Source: Corynebacterium aquilae DSM 44791 (GTDB taxonomy: Bacteria > Actinomycetota > Actinomycetes > Mycobacteriales > Mycobacteriaceae). Taken from it: a stretch of DNA of 64,000 nucleotides. Position numbers and translations under genes: made by a program. The notes under the pieces are model-generated. The model was not told the DNA's origin and did no database searches. It was given only the letters and a program-made list of their open reading frames with translations. Of this stretch, positions 42,787-50,317 are shown in pieces. Within the stretch, counting starts at the first letter, position 1; each line of letters opens with the position of its first letter. The DNA is taken from the NCBI RefSeq assembly GCF_001941445.1, contig NZ_CP009245.1:1387992-1451991 (forward strand), read 5' to 3'.

Positions 42787-43761
42787 ATGAGTCTGCTCGA
42801 CACCCCCAGCGTGCACGATGCGCGCGATGAGACCAAAGAGGACATGTCCGCCAAGCTGGCGGTCGCCGTGTTTCCTCTCGTCGTCATCGTCGGCGCAATT
42901 TTCGCGTACCTGAACCCCACCCCGATGCTGGGATTCAAACCGCACCTGACCAACCTGCTGATGGTCATCATGTTCTGCATGGGCCTGACCCTGACGCTGC
43001 CGGACATTAGTGAGGTGCTGCGTCGCCCTTGGCCCATCTTCCTAGGGGTGGCAGCACAATACATCGTGATGCCGGCTTCCGCTCTGATGGTGTCGAAGAT
43101 GCTGGGCTTCGGCCCGGAGCTGGCGATCGGCTTGCTGCTTTTGGGCAGTGTGCCGGGTGGAACGGCCTCCAACGTCATTGCCTACCTGGCTAAAGGCGAT
43201 GTGGCGTTGTCGGTGGCCATGACCAGCGTGTCGACGCTGCTGTCGCCGCTGCTGACTCCGGTGATCATGCTGTGGCTTGCCGATGCCGAAACCCAAGTTA
43301 ATGCCGGCGGCATGATGATTTCGCTGGTCAAAACCGTGCTGGTTCCCGTGGTGGGCGGCTTGTTGCTGCGTGTGATCGCTAACCGTTTGGTGACCGCGCT
43401 GCTGCCGGTGCTGCCGTGGTTGTCGATCATCGTCATCGGAATCGTGCTGATGACCGTGGTGGCAGTTAACTCTGAGCGTTTGGCCACCGTTGGTCTGATC
43501 GTGGTTGTTGGCGTGGCCATCCAAAACTTGGTGGGCTTCATCATCGGCTACTTTGCTCCGAAGCTGCTCAAGCAGCGTGAGGCGGCCTGTAGGACCACCT
43601 CCATCGAGGTGGCCACCCAAAACTCGGCCCTGGCCAGTGCCATGGCAACCCAGTTCTTTAGCGCCGAGGCGGCAATCCCGGGCGCAGTCGCCGCCGTCTA
43701 CGCCAACGTCTCCGGCGCGGTATATGCGGCCATCGTCCGCCGCCGTCCCATGACTGACTAG
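42787..43761 (+). CDS. Bile acid:sodium symporter (BASS) family transporter
   Basis: A 324-residue membrane transporter of the BASS/SBF family, with about nine to ten hydrophobic helices. Landmarks are LMVIMFCMGLTLTLPDI in the second helix, LLLLGSVPGGTASNVIAYLAKGD cut as LLLGSVPGGTASNVIAYLA, and IEVATQNSALASAMATQFF, which hold the sodium-binding helix-crossing residues. Bacterial members carry small organic acids such as pantoate or pyruvate-like compounds; bile acids are unlikely substrates. The start is ATG 42787, or ATG 42733 (18 residues longer, with a better AGGGAAG site). A terminator follows at 43795-43842. Confidence 0.9.
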   Translation: MSLLDTPSVHDARDETKEDMSAKLAVAVFPLVVIVGAIFAYLNPTPMLGFKPHLTNLLMVIMFCMGLTLTLPDISEVLRRPWPIFLGVAAQYIVMPASALMVSKMLGFGPELAIGLLLLGSVPGGTASNVIAYLAKGDVALSVAMTSVSTLLSPLLTPVIMLWLADAETQVNAGGMMISLVKTVLVPVVGGLLLRVIANRLVTALLPVLPWLSIIVIGIVLMTVVAVNSERLATVGLIVVVGVAIQNLVGFIIGYFAPKLLKQREAACRTTSIEVATQNSALASAMATQFFSAEAAIPGAVAAVYANVSGAVYAAIVRRRPMTD

Positions 43762-43794
43762 ATCCACACGCTCGCAGGCAAAACCGAGTCGACT

Positions 43795-43848
43795 CCCTTC
43801 ACCGCATCCTTGGTCCCTAGTCGCCCAGGAAGTGGTGAAGGGTTTTAT
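43795..43848 (+). terminator. Terminator of the transporter gene
   Basis: CCCTTCACC (43795-43803) pairs with GGTGAAGGG (43834-43842), with a small inner stem in the loop, and is followed by TTTTATTTG. It abuts the stop codon of the convergent gene. Confidence 0.85.
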
Positions 43849-45329
43849 TTGTCTTTAGGGTGGTGTTGTTCGGCGGCAGCGACGATGTTGCTGGCCATGG
43901 TTGGAAAGACCAGGCCATGGGCGGGGAGAATGGAATACCAGTAGGCCAGACCGGCCACGCCACGGGGAAAGAAAATCGCGCGCTGCCGGTAGGTGACCGC
44001 CCCGGTGTCCTCATCCTTATCAGCGATGAGCTCCAGCCAGGCATCCCCAGAGACCTTCATATCCGCCCGCAAACGCAGCAGCCGCGGCCTTTCGATGGCT
44101 TCCACCGTCCACCAATCCACGGCGTCGCCGAGGCGTACATGGTCCCGGCTTCGTCGACCCCGCGCCAGGCCGGGCCCGCGCATTGCCCGATCAAGCCATC
44201 CGCGAATCCGCCACAGCAGGGGAGTGGAGTACCATCCGTGCTCGCCGCCAATGGATTCGATGACCGCAAACAAGTCTTCTTGGCTGGCGCTGGTGGCCTT
44301 ACTGCGCTCATCGACAAAAACTTTGCGGCCCGCCCATTCGGGATCGCTGGGCAGCGGCTCGGCCTCGAAGGTGCGGTCATCAGTCCACCTGGTGACGATG
44401 TTGTCCGCCCGCACATCGGCGAGGCTACGGCGAATGGTTTCCTCATACGGGGTCAGCCCGCCGGGCGGTGGGGGAATATAGGCATCGATATCACGCTCGG
44501 TGACCACAGCGTTGACGGCCAGCGAATGAATAAGGGGCTTGGCGATGCCGGAGGGAACCGGGGTGATCACGCCCACCCAGTGGGAGGCTAGCCAGGGGCT
44601 GAACACCGGTACCGGAATCATCGGACGCTTTTTCAAACCGGCAACCTTGGCATAACGATTCATCATCTCGCCGTAAGAATAGGCCTGAGGACCGCCGATG
44701 TCCCACGTGCGTGAACCGGGGAAATCCGCGGTTGCAGCACGGGTGAGGTAGTGCAAAACATCGTCAATGCCGATGGGTTGGACCTGGTTACGCACGAACT
44801 TTGGGGTGATCATGATGGGCAGCCGCTCGGTGAGATGGCGGATCATCTCGAAGGAGGTGCTGCCAGAGCCGACGACGATTCCCGCCTGAAAAACCACCGC
44901 ATTAAGCGTCGAATCGAGAAACACCCGGCCAACGGCGTGGCGTGAGTCCATATGATTGCTGCGCGCCTGATGTGGATCGGTTAGGCCTGAAAGATAGATA
45001 ATGCGCTCGCAACCCGCATTTTCTGCAGCATTGACCATGGCATGCGCGCATTCGAGTTCAGTGCGGGCGAATTCCTTGGAGTCGCCCATCGAATGCACGA
45101 GGTAATAGATCACGTCAATATCAGTGACGGCGTCTCGCAGAGACTCCGGTTTGGTGAGATCGCCTTCGATGATTGTGACGTTGCCTGCCCAGGGAACCTC
45201 CGCCAGTCGGCTGGGCGTGCGCACTAGAACGGAGACGTCGTGTCCGGCGTCTAACAGCGACGGCACCAGGCGGCCGCCAACGTAGCCGGTGGCTCCGGTG
45301 ACGAGAATCTTTTTGCGGTCGTTGCTCAT
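43845..45329 (-). CDS. NAD(P)-binding epimerase-like protein with DUF2867 domain
   Basis: A 494-residue two-part protein. The N-terminal half is an atypical SDR with VTGATGYVGGRLVPSLLDAG, IYYLVHSMGD and IIYLSGLTD. The C-terminal half (about residue 330 onward) is a DUF2867-like domain with GLARGRRSRDHVRLGDAVDWW, ADMKVSGDAWLEL and YRQRAIFFPRGVAGLAYWY. This fusion is common in actinobacteria and labelled NAD-dependent epimerase or SDR; no reaction is known. The ATG at 45327-45329 is chosen. A perfect 14-bp palindrome at 45434-45447 lies upstream and may control it. Confidence 0.87.
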   Translation of the reverse strand: MSNDRKKILVTGATGYVGGRLVPSLLDAGHDVSVLVRTPSRLAEVPWAGNVTIIEGDLTKPESLRDAVTDIDVIYYLVHSMGDSKEFARTELECAHAMVNAAENAGCERIIYLSGLTDPHQARSNHMDSRHAVGRVFLDSTLNAVVFQAGIVVGSGSTSFEMIRHLTERLPIMITPKFVRNQVQPIGIDDVLHYLTRAATADFPGSRTWDIGGPQAYSYGEMMNRYAKVAGLKKRPMIPVPVFSPWLASHWVGVITPVPSGIAKPLIHSLAVNAVVTERDIDAYIPPPPGGLTPYEETIRRSLADVRADNIVTRWTDDRTFEAEPLPSDPEWAGRKVFVDERSKATSASQEDLFAVIESIGGEHGWYSTPLLWRIRGWLDRAMRGPGLARGRRSRDHVRLGDAVDWWTVEAIERPRLLRLRADMKVSGDAWLELIADKDEDTGAVTYRQRAIFFPRGVAGLAYWYSILPAHGLVFPTMASNIVAAAEQHHPKDK

Positions 45330-46335
45330 GGCGCCCACCGTACCAAAGGCTACCGCCAATGGTGTTATCAAAGGATGTGCCGGGCGGAAAGCATCAGGCG
45401 AGGTGGGGTACAACTTGCCAAATATAAAATGACATAATGTACATTATCGGACAATTACGGAGAAGTGCCGGTGCAGTGCCAATTATTTACCTCAGCGTCA
45501 CGCCTCCGAGATTGCTGTGCAAAGCTCGTACTGGTCTACAGTATCTGCAGTCGCGATTTTCGCGGCTTGCTGGCGTGAAGGCTTTGATCCATCTCGTGCT
45601 CTGCATGTCGGCCACAGTCTGTATGTCGTGCTGGATCTGTGACGCATCCTCGCCCGTAGGTTTGTAGATCGGGCTTTTATACCTGAGGCGTGATTGACCG
45701 GAGGCTGTCTTGTGGAGCTTGGCTAATGGGCGTTATGGCCCTGTCGGTGACTTGTGGGGTGACGTTGAGGTCCATGGCGGCCACTAGTCCCCATTTTTTA
45801 CCGTGCTGCCGAGTGTCCTATATATGTCACTCTGACGAAAAGAAAGCCATTGAGGCCTGTTGGCTCTGTGTTTTCCGCTTCGTCGATGGTGCCTTCTCCA
45901 TGGGTGACGTGGAGTCGTCACGGGTGAATCGACCATTGTCGTCGTTGACGTCACCTGCGGCTCGCAAGGGCTGGATGCGCTGCGGGCTGGTGTAACGAGA
46001 CAAACTGTGCGTGCGGATCAAGCGGAATCTCCAGGCGCCGGCCCGCCCCGTTTGGCCTCGGCGCGAAGGTTTTTGTGCGCAATGCGCGCGCCCTCGAAAG
46101 TCATAAGGTGCGCTGTAGAATCCGCTTCCCCAAGTGCCTCGCATATCAGCGTGGCAATATTATGTCACTTTTGCTCTTTCGCTTCTATTGCAACGAGAAC
46201 CCTTTGAGGCTACGACTGTGAACGCCGCCCCCAAGGCCTCACTGTGCCCGGAGAACCACTCAACGCCGCCGCCGAAGCATTCCAGGTGGCGGCGTCAGCG
46301 CGATACAAGTTCTACACATCTTGTTCTACACGCTT
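45330..46335. other. Gene-poor kilobase with a possible gene remnant
   Basis: No confident gene in about 1 kb. The perfect palindrome ATAATGTACATTAT (45434-45447) lies in an A/T-rich stretch at the left. On the reverse strand 45487-45732 is open for 81 codons without a start; it encodes PIYKPTGEDASQIQHDIQTV and then WIKAFTPASRENRDCRYC, which recalls the tail of PD-(D/E)XK nucleases of RecB/Cas4 type. Frames further right are broken. The repeat TTCTACAC occurs twice near 46309-46330. The stretch looks like decayed coding DNA. Confidence 0.4.
45434..45447. promoter_or_regulatory. Perfect palindrome ATAATGTACATTAT
   Basis: A 14-bp perfect palindrome 105 bases upstream of the SDR/DUF2867 gene. 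Symmetry and A/T content suit a TetR- or MarR-type operator. No regulator gene is adjacent. Confidence 0.4.
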
Positions 46336-46542
46336 TTAGGTGTTGCGCTCGCGACGATGAACCGGGTCGCTATCCCGCATCAACTCCGCGTGACGGATAG
46401 CCCGATACATCTGTAGCAACGTCAAAACCACAAACACCAGGCCTATAGCGATCGCCCACACCTCGGCGCGCAACAAGTAAATAAACACCCCAAGTGCGAC
46501 CAAACGGATCGCTAAAACGCCCAGCTGAATCTGCGTATTCAT
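46336..46542 (-). CDS. Small membrane protein downstream of yceI
   Basis: A 68-residue protein that I do not recognise. It consists of two hydrophobic segments (LAIRLVALGVFIYLL and VWAIAIGLVFVVLTLLQMY) and a polar, charged C-terminus ending RRERNT. Its ATG at 46542 lies 12 bases after the yceI stop, so it is probably co-transcribed with yceI, although the ribosome-binding site is weak. No stop interrupts it, and codon use fits the neighbourhood. A stand-alone role in the membrane is all that can be suggested. Confidence 0.6.
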   Translation of the reverse strand: MNTQIQLGVLAIRLVALGVFIYLLRAEVWAIAIGLVFVVLTLLQMYRAIRHAELMRDSDPVHRRERNT

Positions 46543-46554
46543 CGCGTGCCGCCG

Positions 46555-47238
46555 CTACTTCTTTTCCAAGGCGAGGCGGATATTGAGCACGCCATTTTCG
46601 TCAATTTTGGCGGCCACAAAATCTGGCGAATCCACCCCGAACTCAGTCCTGTTAAACGGCAAATCACCAGCGACGACGACGCGTTCCCCGGTGCGCAAAA
46701 CATCAAACTCCCCCGTGACAGGCTTCGTCGTGCCGTGCAGGGTCAAAGATCCCTTCAGCGTGACATGGCCGGTCGAGCCGTCCCCCGGAATCTGTGCCAC
46801 ATCGACCGGCTGATCCAGCGTAAACGTCGCGGTGGGAAAATCATCGGTGTGCAAAATGTTGCGGCGCACGTTGATGTCGCGCTTTTCCACATCGGTCTTA
46901 ATGTTGCGCAGATCAACGGTGACCTCCCCCGAGGTCAGCGTCTGGCCCTCCACCACCACATCACCAGTGACATCGTGAGTAGTGCCGGAGGTTTCCTTCT
47001 CCTGGCCGGGCAAAATCTCGTGGAAGGTGTAGCCCACGGCGGTGGTGTTTCGGCCCGAGCCCTTCACCACATGCCAATCCCCATCGATATCAACGCTCGC
47101 GGGCAAGGCCCCCTCGGCCGATAGTCCTTCAGTTTTCAAACCAGTCGACGTCAAGGCCTTATAGGCAACAGGTCCGACGCTGGCCAGGGCCAGCACAACG
47201 ATCGCGATAACGGTTAGGGCCACAATAGGCTTTCTCAT
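46555..47238 (-). CDS. YceI-family secreted or membrane-anchored protein
   Basis: A 227-residue protein with an N-terminal hydrophobic segment (IVALTVIAIVVLALASVG) that is either a signal peptide or an anchor, then a YceI lipocalin-like beta-barrel that may bind polyisoprenoid lipids. Family features are GEVTVDLRNIKTDVEKRD, LHTDDFPTATFTL, VTLKGSLTLHGTTKPV and FNRTEFGVDSPDFVA. An added region of about 50 residues sits between the membrane segment and the barrel, as in other actinobacterial members. A small membrane protein gene follows directly. Confidence 0.9.
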   Translation of the reverse strand: MRKPIVALTVIAIVVLALASVGPVAYKALTSTGLKTEGLSAEGALPASVDIDGDWHVVKGSGRNTTAVGYTFHEILPGQEKETSGTTHDVTGDVVVEGQTLTSGEVTVDLRNIKTDVEKRDINVRRNILHTDDFPTATFTLDQPVDVAQIPGDGSTGHVTLKGSLTLHGTTKPVTGEFDVLRTGERVVVAGDLPFNRTEFGVDSPDFVAAKIDENGVLNIRLALEKK

Positions 47239-47362
47239 GGTTGGTCATTCTATCGTGTTCGCATAGCCCTAGTCACTCAGCCCACCAGCCCCAATTTAAA
47301 AGCTTGTGGCCGGCCCCTTCTCCCCTGCTGGGCTAGTGCGCAACAGATAGTGTGGGCGGTCG

Positions 47363-47707
47363 TCATTCGCGAATGCGGAGTTGTTCAACATTTTTGGCCA
47401 GGTCAACCAGCTCATTGCATAGCTGGCGGATATCGCGCGGGTCTTCATGTTCTTCAACCGCGGTAGCGATATCTTCCGCCGAACACCGCAACTCAAAGAG
47501 CTTGTCGATTAATTCCTCGGCGCGATCCGGATGCAAAATCACCGCGTTGTGCGGAATCGAAGTGCCCTTGACGTTATTGCGCTGCTCGTAGGCGCGTTGG
47601 CGACACGATTGGCTGCAATACTTCTTCGGCCGGCCGCGAGTGCTTGCCTCAAGCTCTCGTCCGCACCACGAACACGCCGGTGGTTTTAGCTTCCCTTGTG
47701 CTTTCAC
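47363..47707 (-). CDS. Conserved zinc-ribbon protein beside rbpA
   Basis: A 114-residue protein with a likely zinc site: Cys12 and Cys15 in CSWCGRELE, then Cys31 and Cys35 in KYCSQSCRQRAYEQR. The rest is helical and acidic (DRAEELIDKLFELRCSAEDI; LCNELVDLAKNVEQL). The arrangement recalls small plant-type CGNR or recombination-associated zinc fingers, but no function is assigned. It is divergent from rbpA across about 380 bases. The family is found in many actinobacteria. Start ATG at 47707. Confidence 0.75.
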   Translation of the reverse strand: MKAQGKLKPPACSWCGRELEASTRGRPKKYCSQSCRQRAYEQRNNVKGTSIPHNAVILHPDRAEELIDKLFELRCSAEDIATAVEEHEDPRDIRQLCNELVDLAKNVEQLRIRE

Positions 47708-48086
47708 AGTTGCTCACCTTATGCCCGTAAACCTCAGCCATGCAAAGCCCACCTTGTGCAGGCTGTGGATAGCTCACCGGTATGTGGAGGCTTGGAATCG
47801 TCGAAGATGCGAGTCTGTTCTTATTCTTTGGCCGAAGACGGAATACGCTTGGGTGGGTGAAAACTCCCCTCAACGTCTCGCGCCTGCAAGTTTTGGCTAT
47901 ACTGGTGGTTCTGTGTCGTGCCACACCCGGCTTTTCCCTGAGGTGGCTATGTGTCCGAGCGCCGAGAAAAGGCGATACACGGTGTAAAACCTGCTTTTCG
48001 GAAACATTTTTCCCATCTTGAGCGTTGGGACAGTTGTGGGTGGCACAACCCAAAGACTTTTGTCGATTGTGAAGGATTGATGCGTA
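47708..48086. other. Divergent region before rbpA
   Basis: About 380 bases between a zinc-ribbon gene and rbpA. It holds a -10-like TATACT (47898-47903) without a convincing -35 and the SigH-type promoter at 48000-48026. No RNA gene or coding frame is supported. Confidence 0.5.
48000..48026 (+). promoter_or_regulatory. SigH-type stress promoter of rbpA
   Basis: GGAAAC (48000-48005), a 17-base gap and CGTT (48023-48026) match the GGAA/GTT pattern of SigH-class sigma factors, 60 bases before the rbpA start. rbpA homologues are known to be stress-induced in other actinobacteria. Confidence 0.6.
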
Positions 48087-48488
48087 ATGGCAGATCGCGT
48101 TCTCCGTGGTAGCCGCATGGGTGCGGTCAGCTACGAGACTGATCGTGACCACGACCTGGCTCCCCGCCAGATGGTCAAGTACAAGACGGATGCCGGCGAC
48201 GTGTTCGAAGTTCCCTTCGCCGATGACGCCGAGGTGCCCAACACCTGGCAGTGCAAAAACGGCCAAATGGGCACCCTGATGGAAGGCGAAGGGCTGGAAG
48301 CCAAGCCGGCTAAGCCTCCGCGGACCCACTGGGACATGCTCTGTGAGCGACGCTCCATGGAAGAACTCGATGTGTTGCTCGAAGAGCGCATCGAGATCCT
48401 GCGCAAGCGTCGCCGCAACGCCGCGCGCCTGCTCAAGCAGCAGGAAGAAGAAGCCGCAGCTGCCGCAGCAGCCGAGGCGGCGAAATAA
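48087..48488 (+). CDS. rbpA: RNA polymerase-binding protein RbpA
   Basis: Actinobacterial transcription factor that binds the primary sigma factor and the core enzyme, stabilises the open complex and affects rifampicin response. The 133-residue protein has the N-terminal tail and core (VLRGSRMGAVSYETDRDHDL, APRQMVKYKTDAGDVFEVPF), the core domain with WQCKNGQ, a basic linker and the sigma-interacting helices (RTHWDMLCERRSMEELDVLL, EERIEILRKRR). It ends in a Glu/Ala-rich tail longer than in mycobacteria. The ATG at 48087 follows a SigH-like promoter. The assignment is secure from the sigma-interaction domain. Confidence 0.96.
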   Translation: MADRVLRGSRMGAVSYETDRDHDLAPRQMVKYKTDAGDVFEVPFADDAEVPNTWQCKNGQMGTLMEGEGLEAKPAKPPRTHWDMLCERRSMEELDVLLEERIEILRKRRRNAARLLKQQEEEAAAAAAAEAAK

Positions 48489-48526
48489 ACTCCCGCGGGT
48501 GAACACGCCACACCCGAGACCATAAA

Positions 48527-48574
48527 AAACCTCAACGGCCCCGCTGATGCGCATAAGCGTCAGCGGGGCCGTTG
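48527..48574 (-). terminator. Terminator between rbpA and the acetyltransferase gene
   Basis: A 15-bp perfect stem (48533-48547 with 48560-48574). On the reverse strand it is followed by AGGTTTTTT, so it ends the acetyltransferase transcript; it may also stop rbpA transcription. Confidence 0.85.
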
Positions 48575-48656
48575 GCGTGGAATCTAGCAAGCCTAAATCG
48601 CGCAGCCCATAAAGTAACCCCACCCAAGGAAAACAATCCGTGGTGGGGGTGGGGTG

Positions 48657-49271
48657 CTACTCGCCTGCTCCGATGGTTGTGCTGTAGAGGAAGCAGCGAA
48701 AGCTGTGCGGTTTTCCTGCGTAGTTGAACTCCATGGTCTGCTCCCCCACCCGGTGAAAACCTTTACGGTTATAAAACTCAAAAGTGCAGCCCTCGTCGGT
48801 AAACAAATACAGGTGCTTGCCTTGAGCGACGGTGGCCACTTGCGACAACAACGCACTGCCGATGCCACGGACCCGATGCCGAGGATTAGCCGACAGCAAA
48901 AGGATTTCCCCATCGGTGCCGTGCTGGCGCTGATACTGCTCCAACAGCTGGGCATTGGTGCGGGCATAGGCGGCAATACCGTCTTCTTTTTTCTCCAGCT
49001 GGTGTACGACTGCGCTCAACGCCCGCGCCCACAGCGGCATCCCCTGCGGCTTGTGGCCGTCTAGACGCAACAACACCAGCCCCGCAAACTCACCATCGTC
49101 ATAGGCTGCAAAAACATGGGTTGCCTGGGCGAGTTCCTCATAGAAGAAACTGCGGGCATGCAGCCGACGAATCAGCGGATTCGCGATGTATTTTTCGAGA
49201 TGCATCTCCTTTTCGATGGTCTCGATGATGACTGCATGATCTGAGCGCTGCAATGGTGCAAAACTAACCAT
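48657..49271 (-). CDS. GNAT-family N-acetyltransferase
   Basis: A 204-residue acetyl-CoA-dependent transferase. The CoA-binding motif A is in LLLSANPRHRVRGIGSALLS (Arg-x-x-Gly-x-Gly), followed by HLYLFTDEGCTFEFYNRKGF of motif B with the usual Tyr. The N-terminal third is variable and would bind the acceptor, which cannot be predicted. It stands alone between the rbpA and ppm terminators. The ATG at 49271 is chosen; no strong ribosome-binding site is seen. Confidence 0.87.
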   Translation of the reverse strand: MVSFAPLQRSDHAVIIETIEKEMHLEKYIANPLIRRLHARSFFYEELAQATHVFAAYDDGEFAGLVLLRLDGHKPQGMPLWARALSAVVHQLEKKEDGIAAYARTNAQLLEQYQRQHGTDGEILLLSANPRHRVRGIGSALLSQVATVAQGKHLYLFTDEGCTFEFYNRKGFHRVGEQTMEFNYAGKPHSFRCFLYSTTIGAGE

Positions 49272-49420
49272 GGTGTTAAAACCGATCCTCTACGTCGTAG
49301 CGCCTGGCGCAGTACAGCCCGCTGGGCAGAGATTTTAGTTGCGGGAGTCCTGGCGCGGGCGGCTTGCCGGGGGCTGGCACGTGCCACACTCCGGCACAAG
49401 GGGTGGTGGATAAACAAAAC

Positions 49421-49454
49421 CGGCTGCGGGGCCTGTTGAAAGGTTCCGCAGCCG
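49421..49454 (-). terminator. Terminator of the fxsA-lnt-ppm operon
   Basis: CGGCTGCGG (49421-49429) pairs with CCGCAGCCG (49446-49454) and is followed on the reverse strand by GTTTTGTTTAT, 22 bases after the ppm stop. Confidence 0.85.
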
Positions 49455-49476
49455 ATCGTTGAAGCCCTAGCGTGGG

Positions 49477-50262
49477 CTACTTACGGCGCTTGTCCACCTC
49501 GTGCTTGACGAGCTTTTTGGTTTCTTTGAAGAATTCCTTCGCCTGCTCGCTGCGGTGGGCGAAGCCCCACTTGGTGACCTCGGCGAGGGAGGAACCCACG
49601 AAGCTGCCATCGAGCTTGGATTCGCCGATCTCACGCTCGGTGAAGGTGATCGGAACCTCTCGCACATCGTAGCCTTCGCGCACGGCGCGCCAGGCCAGGT
49701 CGACCTGGAAGATGTAGCCGGCGTTGGACAGCTCATCCAGGTCGAGTGCCTCGATGACCTCGCGGCGGTACGCGCGGTAACCGGCGGTCATATCGGACAG
49801 GCCGGCACCCAGTGCCAAGCTGATGTACAGGTTGCCGCCACGGGAGAGCACATACCGCTTTTTCGGCCAGTTCACCACCTTGCCGCCGGGCACATAGCGG
49901 GAACCGATGACCAGATCGGCACCATCGTCGATGGCTTTGAGCAGGGTGTGAAGCTGCTCCGGGGCGTGGGACCCATCGGCATCCATCTCGCACATCACGG
50001 CGTAGTTGTGCTCAAGGCCCCAGCGGAAACCGGCAACATAGGCGCCGCACAGGCCGCCTTTGCCTTCGCGGTGGATGACGTGCAGCTGCTCGTCCTCACT
50101 GGCCATGGTGTCGGCAAGGTCGCCCGTGCCGTCGGGGCTGTTGTCGTCAACAATGAGAACATCAACCTCGGGGGCTGCCTGGCGGATACGGCCAACGATG
50201 AGCGGAAGGTTGTCCAGCTCGTTGTAGGTCGGGATGATAACCAGCGTGGGTGTGGCGGTCAT
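49477..50262 (-). CDS. ppm: Polyprenol monophosphomannose synthase
   Basis: Transfers mannose from GDP-mannose to polyprenyl phosphate; the product feeds lipomannan, lipoarabinomannan and protein mannosylation. The 261-residue GT2 enzyme shows [30 protein letters not shown], the metal-binding Asp in [14 protein letters not shown], and [19 protein letters not shown]. It lacks membrane helices, so the adjacent Lnt protein may anchor it, as proposed in C. glutamicum; in M. tuberculosis the two are one polypeptide. It follows lnt after 55 bases. Confidence 0.95.
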   Translation of the reverse strand: MTATPTLVIIPTYNELDNLPLIVGRIRQAAPEVDVLIVDDNSPDGTGDLADTMASEDEQLHVIHREGKGGLCGAYVAGFRWGLEHNYAVMCEMDADGSHAPEQLHTLLKAIDDGADLVIGSRYVPGGKVVNWPKKRYVLSRGGNLYISLALGAGLSDMTAGYRAYRREVIEALDLDELSNAGYIFQVDLAWRAVREGYDVREVPITFTEREIGESKLDGSFVGSSLAEVTKWGFAHRSEQAKEFFKETKKLVKHEVDKRRK

Positions 50263-50317
50263 AGCAAGCCTTTTTCAATCATCGAGGGTCTTTGTACACA
50301 GGTGGCTGCGGCTGAGC

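Noticed and set aside
45690-45995. Forward open frame of about 100 codons in the gene-poor region
   Set aside because: No ribosome-binding site, irregular composition, no recognisable domain; not supported as a gene.
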